Shown here: positions 14,032-16,483 of the stretch, piece after piece
How positions within the stretch are numbered: the first letter of the stretch is position 1
Layout: every line of letters starts with the position of its first letter
NCBI GenBank assembly: GCA_016783985.1
Contig: JADHVM010000018.1
Span: 1 to 16,483, forward strand
DNA from: Actinomycetota bacterium
GTDB lineage: Bacteria > Actinomycetota > Humimicrobiia > Humimicrobiales > Humimicrobiaceae
Direction of reading: 5' to 3'
DNA length: 16,483 nt
The notes under the pieces: model-generated
Told to the model about the DNA's origin: nothing
Seen by the model: the letters and a program-made list of their open reading frames with translations, nothing else
The model's database searches: none
Position numbers and translations under genes: made by a program

Positions 14032-14994
14032 TTACTCAACCGATTCTTTTAACAGATCAAAAAAGCCGTTTAAATAACCCAAACCCAATAGAATATCTTT
14101 TTTCATCAAATTAATCAGCTCTTGACTATCCGGAGAATTGGCTGTTCTTATTATTTCTTCTCCTTTGATAATAATAAATGCTTGGTCATTATCCAGCACA
14201 GGAAATAATTTCATGGTCTCTCGATAAGAAAGAGCAAAATCTTTTCTGGCTTCTTTGCTTAAATTAATAGCACTATCCGCTACATCACCCATCTTAACAG
14301 TTTTCACCTCAGGAAGCAGATTATAAAATTCCTCTTTCTTGTGTTCGAAAAGATATCCATTAAAATCTTCATAGCCATAATGAGCATTAGAAACCAGTAC
14401 AGTAAGCTTTTTTACATTAAAGAATTTCTTAAAGAGGACATCCAAAGGAGCTGGATAAGTGTGATAGGGTTGGGATACATCCTCTAAATAATGAATAGCC
14501 CGAGCGGCAAACCTAAAACCCCAATAATTATCGCCTTTCCCAAAGGCATTCTTGGACATTTCAAAGAAGTGATTAGCTCTTTTAGGGGCATCTCCGGCTT
14601 TCAGTAAACCTGCAAACACAGAAAAATACATATGGCGATACCCTTGACTTCCCCCGGTTAAAGCTTGTAATTTATTTAATTCTAAATTAGTATCTAAATC
14701 CCAATCCGGTTCGTCTGAATAATTAATAAGAATATCTGAGGCTTTCGTTTTTCCTCCAACCTCCCCCTCAACATATTTTATTACAAATTCCGGATTGTAT
14801 TCATCCTGGTCTATGTCTTTATAAGTATAAGGAGTTACTTCGATTTCAGGGAAACTGTTTATCCAATCATTATTTTTTATAGCTAATTCAGTATAAAAAA
14901 AGTGACTGTTCCAGGAAAACACATTCACAGAACTTAAGATTAAAACGGAAAGAATTAGTAGAATAAAAATTGATATTTTCTTTTTAAGCTTCAT
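14032..14994 (-). CDS. Exported zinc phospholipase C/S1-P1 nuclease-fold protein
   Basis: This 320-residue protein has a signal peptide (about 1-27) with predicted cleavage just before Trp28, matching the N-terminal Trp that ligates zinc in this fold. Further candidate ligands keep family spacing: His31, His121 (in QGYRHMYF), then His168, Asp172 and His178 in HYLEDVSQPYH, and His205 and Glu209 in NAHYGYED. The +4/+10 and +4 spacings equal those of Bacillus cereus phospholipase C, and Glu rather than Asp at the last position favours the phospholipase side over S1/P1 nucleases. An additional Asp ligand probably lies in DEPDWDLD (94-101). It should hydrolyse phosphodiesters outside the cytoplasm; the substrate is unproven. 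GAAGG lies 6-7 nt before the ATG. Confidence 0.8.
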   Translation of the reverse strand: MKLKKKISIFILLILSVLILSSVNVFSWNSHFFYTELAIKNNDWINSFPEIEVTPYTYKDIDQDEYNPEFVIKYVEGEVGGKTKASDILINYSDEPDWDLDTNLELNKLQALTGGSQGYRHMYFSVFAGLLKAGDAPKRANHFFEMSKNAFGKGDNYWGFRFAARAIHYLEDVSQPYHTYPAPLDVLFKKFFNVKKLTVLVSNAHYGYEDFNGYLFEHKKEEFYNLLPEVKTVKMGDVADSAINLSKEARKDFALSYRETMKLFPVLDNDQAFIIIKGEEIIRTANSPDSQELINLMKKDILLGLGYLNGFFDLLKESVE

Positions 14995-15016
14995 AATTAC
15001 CTTCTAAATATTTTTT

Positions 15017-15087
15017 GGATTTCCGCCGCCTGCTTTCGCAGAACCTACCCTCGTAAAAATAGGGATACGGGCTTCGTGAGAATAACA
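15017..15087. repeat. GC-richer repeat-like patch between two genes
   Basis: The 114-nt spacer between the dehydrogenase and PLC-like genes holds a GC-richer patch with ctgctttcgcag (15030-15041, 4-bp stem, loop tttc). It resembles dispersed palindromes built around cctgcgaaagcagg-type cores. I cannot see a second copy in the window. Confidence 0.35.
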
Positions 15088-15108
15088 GAAAAAGTACTTA
15101 CTTCTATT

Positions 15109-16230
15109 TTATTTTTCAAAAGGGAATTTATATTGGGTCAATCCAAGTTCTTCTTTCAAAGTAATAATCTGCTGTTGAAGATGCTTATTTATAGGGACAC
15201 CTTTATCTTTTCTCTCTAACCAGGCAAGATGTTCTTTTTCGCCAGCAGTGTAAATTCTCTCTGCGCCAGGAGCTTTTTTAGAAGAACGAAGTGAACGGAG
15301 AATATCTCCGCTTATCTTCTTAAATAGTTCGAGTTCTATAAAGGAAGATATGTTAATTGCAATAAAAAAATGTCCCAGATTAATGGGTACCGGTTTACCA
15401 TCCTCTACTCCCGATAACATTTTAAGATACTTCCCGTTTTGCAAGGCAGCAGAAAGGATTTCTACTACGGCAGAGTAACCATAACCTTTATAACCGGCGG
15501 TTTCTTCTCCGATACCTCCCAAGGGGGCAAGAGCAGCTTTCCCTGTTTTTAAGTCTTGCAAAATTTGATGAGTGTCTGTCCTGGCTTTTCCATCTTGTCC
15601 GATTACCCAGCCCGTAGGAATTTCTTTTCCTGCCCGGTCATAAAATTCTATCTTCCCTCGCTGGGCAATAGAAGTGGCACAATCAAGGACAAAAGGAAAC
15701 TCTTCATCAGAGGGCATTCCAAAAGTTAAAGGATTAGTTCCCAACATATTCTCTACCCCAAAAGTAGGGGCAATAGAGGGGCGGGCATTGGTGCCGGTAA
15801 TTCCAATCATTCCCTCTTTAATGGCCATTAAAGCGTAATAGCCGGCAATCCCATAATGAGTTGAATTTCTTACTGCTATCATTCCCAATCCCATCTTCTT
15901 AGCCTTTTCGATGGCCAGAGCCATAGACTTTTTGGCAATTACCTGTCCCATTCCATTGTGTCCGTCAATAACTGCGGTAGTAGGACCATCTTTAACAATT
16001 TCAATATCTGTTTTTGGTGATTGGGTCCCATCCTTAATTCTATCGTAATATATAGGTTTTAAGCGGCCAATACCATGTGAATCTATCCCTCTTTTATCAG
16101 AAGTAATCAACACATCAGCACATATTCGAGCATCTTCTTCCGGGACTCCTACCCCTTTAAAAACATCAACCATAAAATTTTCTAAACTCTCGAAATCTAC
16201 CAAAACAATACCTTCAGAATTATTATACAA
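15109..16230 (-). CDS. Ldh2-family malate/L-lactate-type dehydrogenase
   Basis: This 373-residue cytoplasmic NAD(P)-dependent oxidoreductase belongs to the malate/lactate/ureidoglycolate dehydrogenase family, distinct from classical MDH/LDH. Landmarks are GVPEEDARICADVLITSDKR (28-47), the catalytic-His motif GIDSHGIGRL (48-57), NSTHYGIAGYY (122-132), GTNPLTFGMP (164-173), DCATSIAQRGKIE (183-195) and GYKGYGYSAVVEIL near residue 248. Length is normal. Its 2-oxoacid/2-hydroxyacid substrate is not determinable here. It starts with TTG at 16230, preceded 8 nt upstream by GGAGG; the next in-frame ATG would remove conserved N-terminal sequence. No partner gene lies upstream inside the window. Confidence 0.92.
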   Translation of the reverse strand: MYNNSEGIVLVDFESLENFMVDVFKGVGVPEEDARICADVLITSDKRGIDSHGIGRLKPIYYDRIKDGTQSPKTDIEIVKDGPTTAVIDGHNGMGQVIAKKSMALAIEKAKKMGLGMIAVRNSTHYGIAGYYALMAIKEGMIGITGTNARPSIAPTFGVENMLGTNPLTFGMPSDEEFPFVLDCATSIAQRGKIEFYDRAGKEIPTGWVIGQDGKARTDTHQILQDLKTGKAALAPLGGIGEETAGYKGYGYSAVVEILSAALQNGKYLKMLSGVEDGKPVPINLGHFFIAINISSFIELELFKKISGDILRSLRSSKKAPGAERIYTAGEKEHLAWLERKDKGVPINKHLQQQIITLKEELGLTQYKFPFEK

Positions 16231-16483
16231 GATTACTCCCTCCTTAATTTTTTATATTAAAACTTTCATGCGGTCAGACAAAATAAAATATTCATAAACT
16301 TAATATAGCAAAATTAAAAATGTTTTTCAATTATTTATTTACGTGGTGGTTATATAGAAAGAAAAATTATTACTCTTTCAGAAAAAAAATATAAAGAACG
16401 CTTATATGCTTTTGTTTTTCTATCTTTTCTTTCTCTTTCTTAACTCAATACTCAATATTATCTCATCTTCTGGCTTCTTTATT
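16231..16483. other. Upstream region of the dehydrogenase gene
   Basis: This AT-rich stretch has no gene. On the minus strand, TTGTCTGACCG (16283-16273) partly fits the FadR-type GntR operator pattern TnGTnnnACnA, with one mismatch; this is only a suggestion. The far end (16441-16483) shows actcaatactcaatatta-type short repeats, possibly the edge of another intergenic repeat cassette. Confidence 0.3.

Overview
The window is AT-rich, carries long AT-rich spacers, and uses strong GGAGG-type ribosome binding sites with occasional TTG starts. Several exported proteins (LivK, the 5'-nucleotidase, the PLC-like protein) have signal peptides without a lipobox, so soluble periplasmic proteins and a two-membrane envelope are likely. 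This fits an anaerobic, low-GC diderm bacterium. Atribacterota is my best guess, but it is inference; Bacillota or another low-GC phylum is not excluded.

Layout. Positions 1-654 (minus): the start of a QueG-like Fe-S protein and a PspC-domain membrane protein. Positions 655-1019: a spacer made of short repeat modules. Positions 1020-1502 (minus): an adenosine-specific kinase-family protein. Positions 1689-4939 (plus): an MFS transporter, a HAD hydrolase and a membrane-anchored polysaccharide deacetylase, each with its own extended -10-like promoter. Positions 5040-9850 (minus): a complete branched-chain amino acid ABC importer in the order livK-livH-livM-livG-livF. The four membrane and ATPase genes are tightly packed, while livK is separated from livH by 241 nt containing strong RNA-folding signals. 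Positions 9851-10457: a gene-free region with the livK leader and an unexplained GC-richer patch. Positions 10508-12184 (minus): an exported 5'-nucleotidase/UshA-like enzyme with a C-terminal LysM. Positions 12472-13631 (minus): a flavin reductase-like protein, a PC4-like DNA-binding protein and an unrecognised 106-residue protein. Positions 13638-14031: a second repeat-module spacer clearly related to the first. Positions 14032-16230 (minus): an exported zinc phospholipase C/S1-P1-fold protein and a malate/lactate dehydrogenase of the Ldh2 type.

Together the genes suggest a heterotroph that takes up amino acids and salvages nucleotides or phosphate outside the cytoplasm. No CRISPR array, rRNA, tRNA, phage or intact insertion sequence was found.

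The coding content is mostly ordinary. The unusual signals are non-coding: (a) a perfect 16-bp inverted match between the 5' and 3' flanks of livK; (b) a pseudoknot-capable segment and a perfect 23-bp hairpin just after livK; (c) two related multi-module repeat cassettes about 13 kb apart, one carrying a roughly 36-nt hairpin inserted inside a module.
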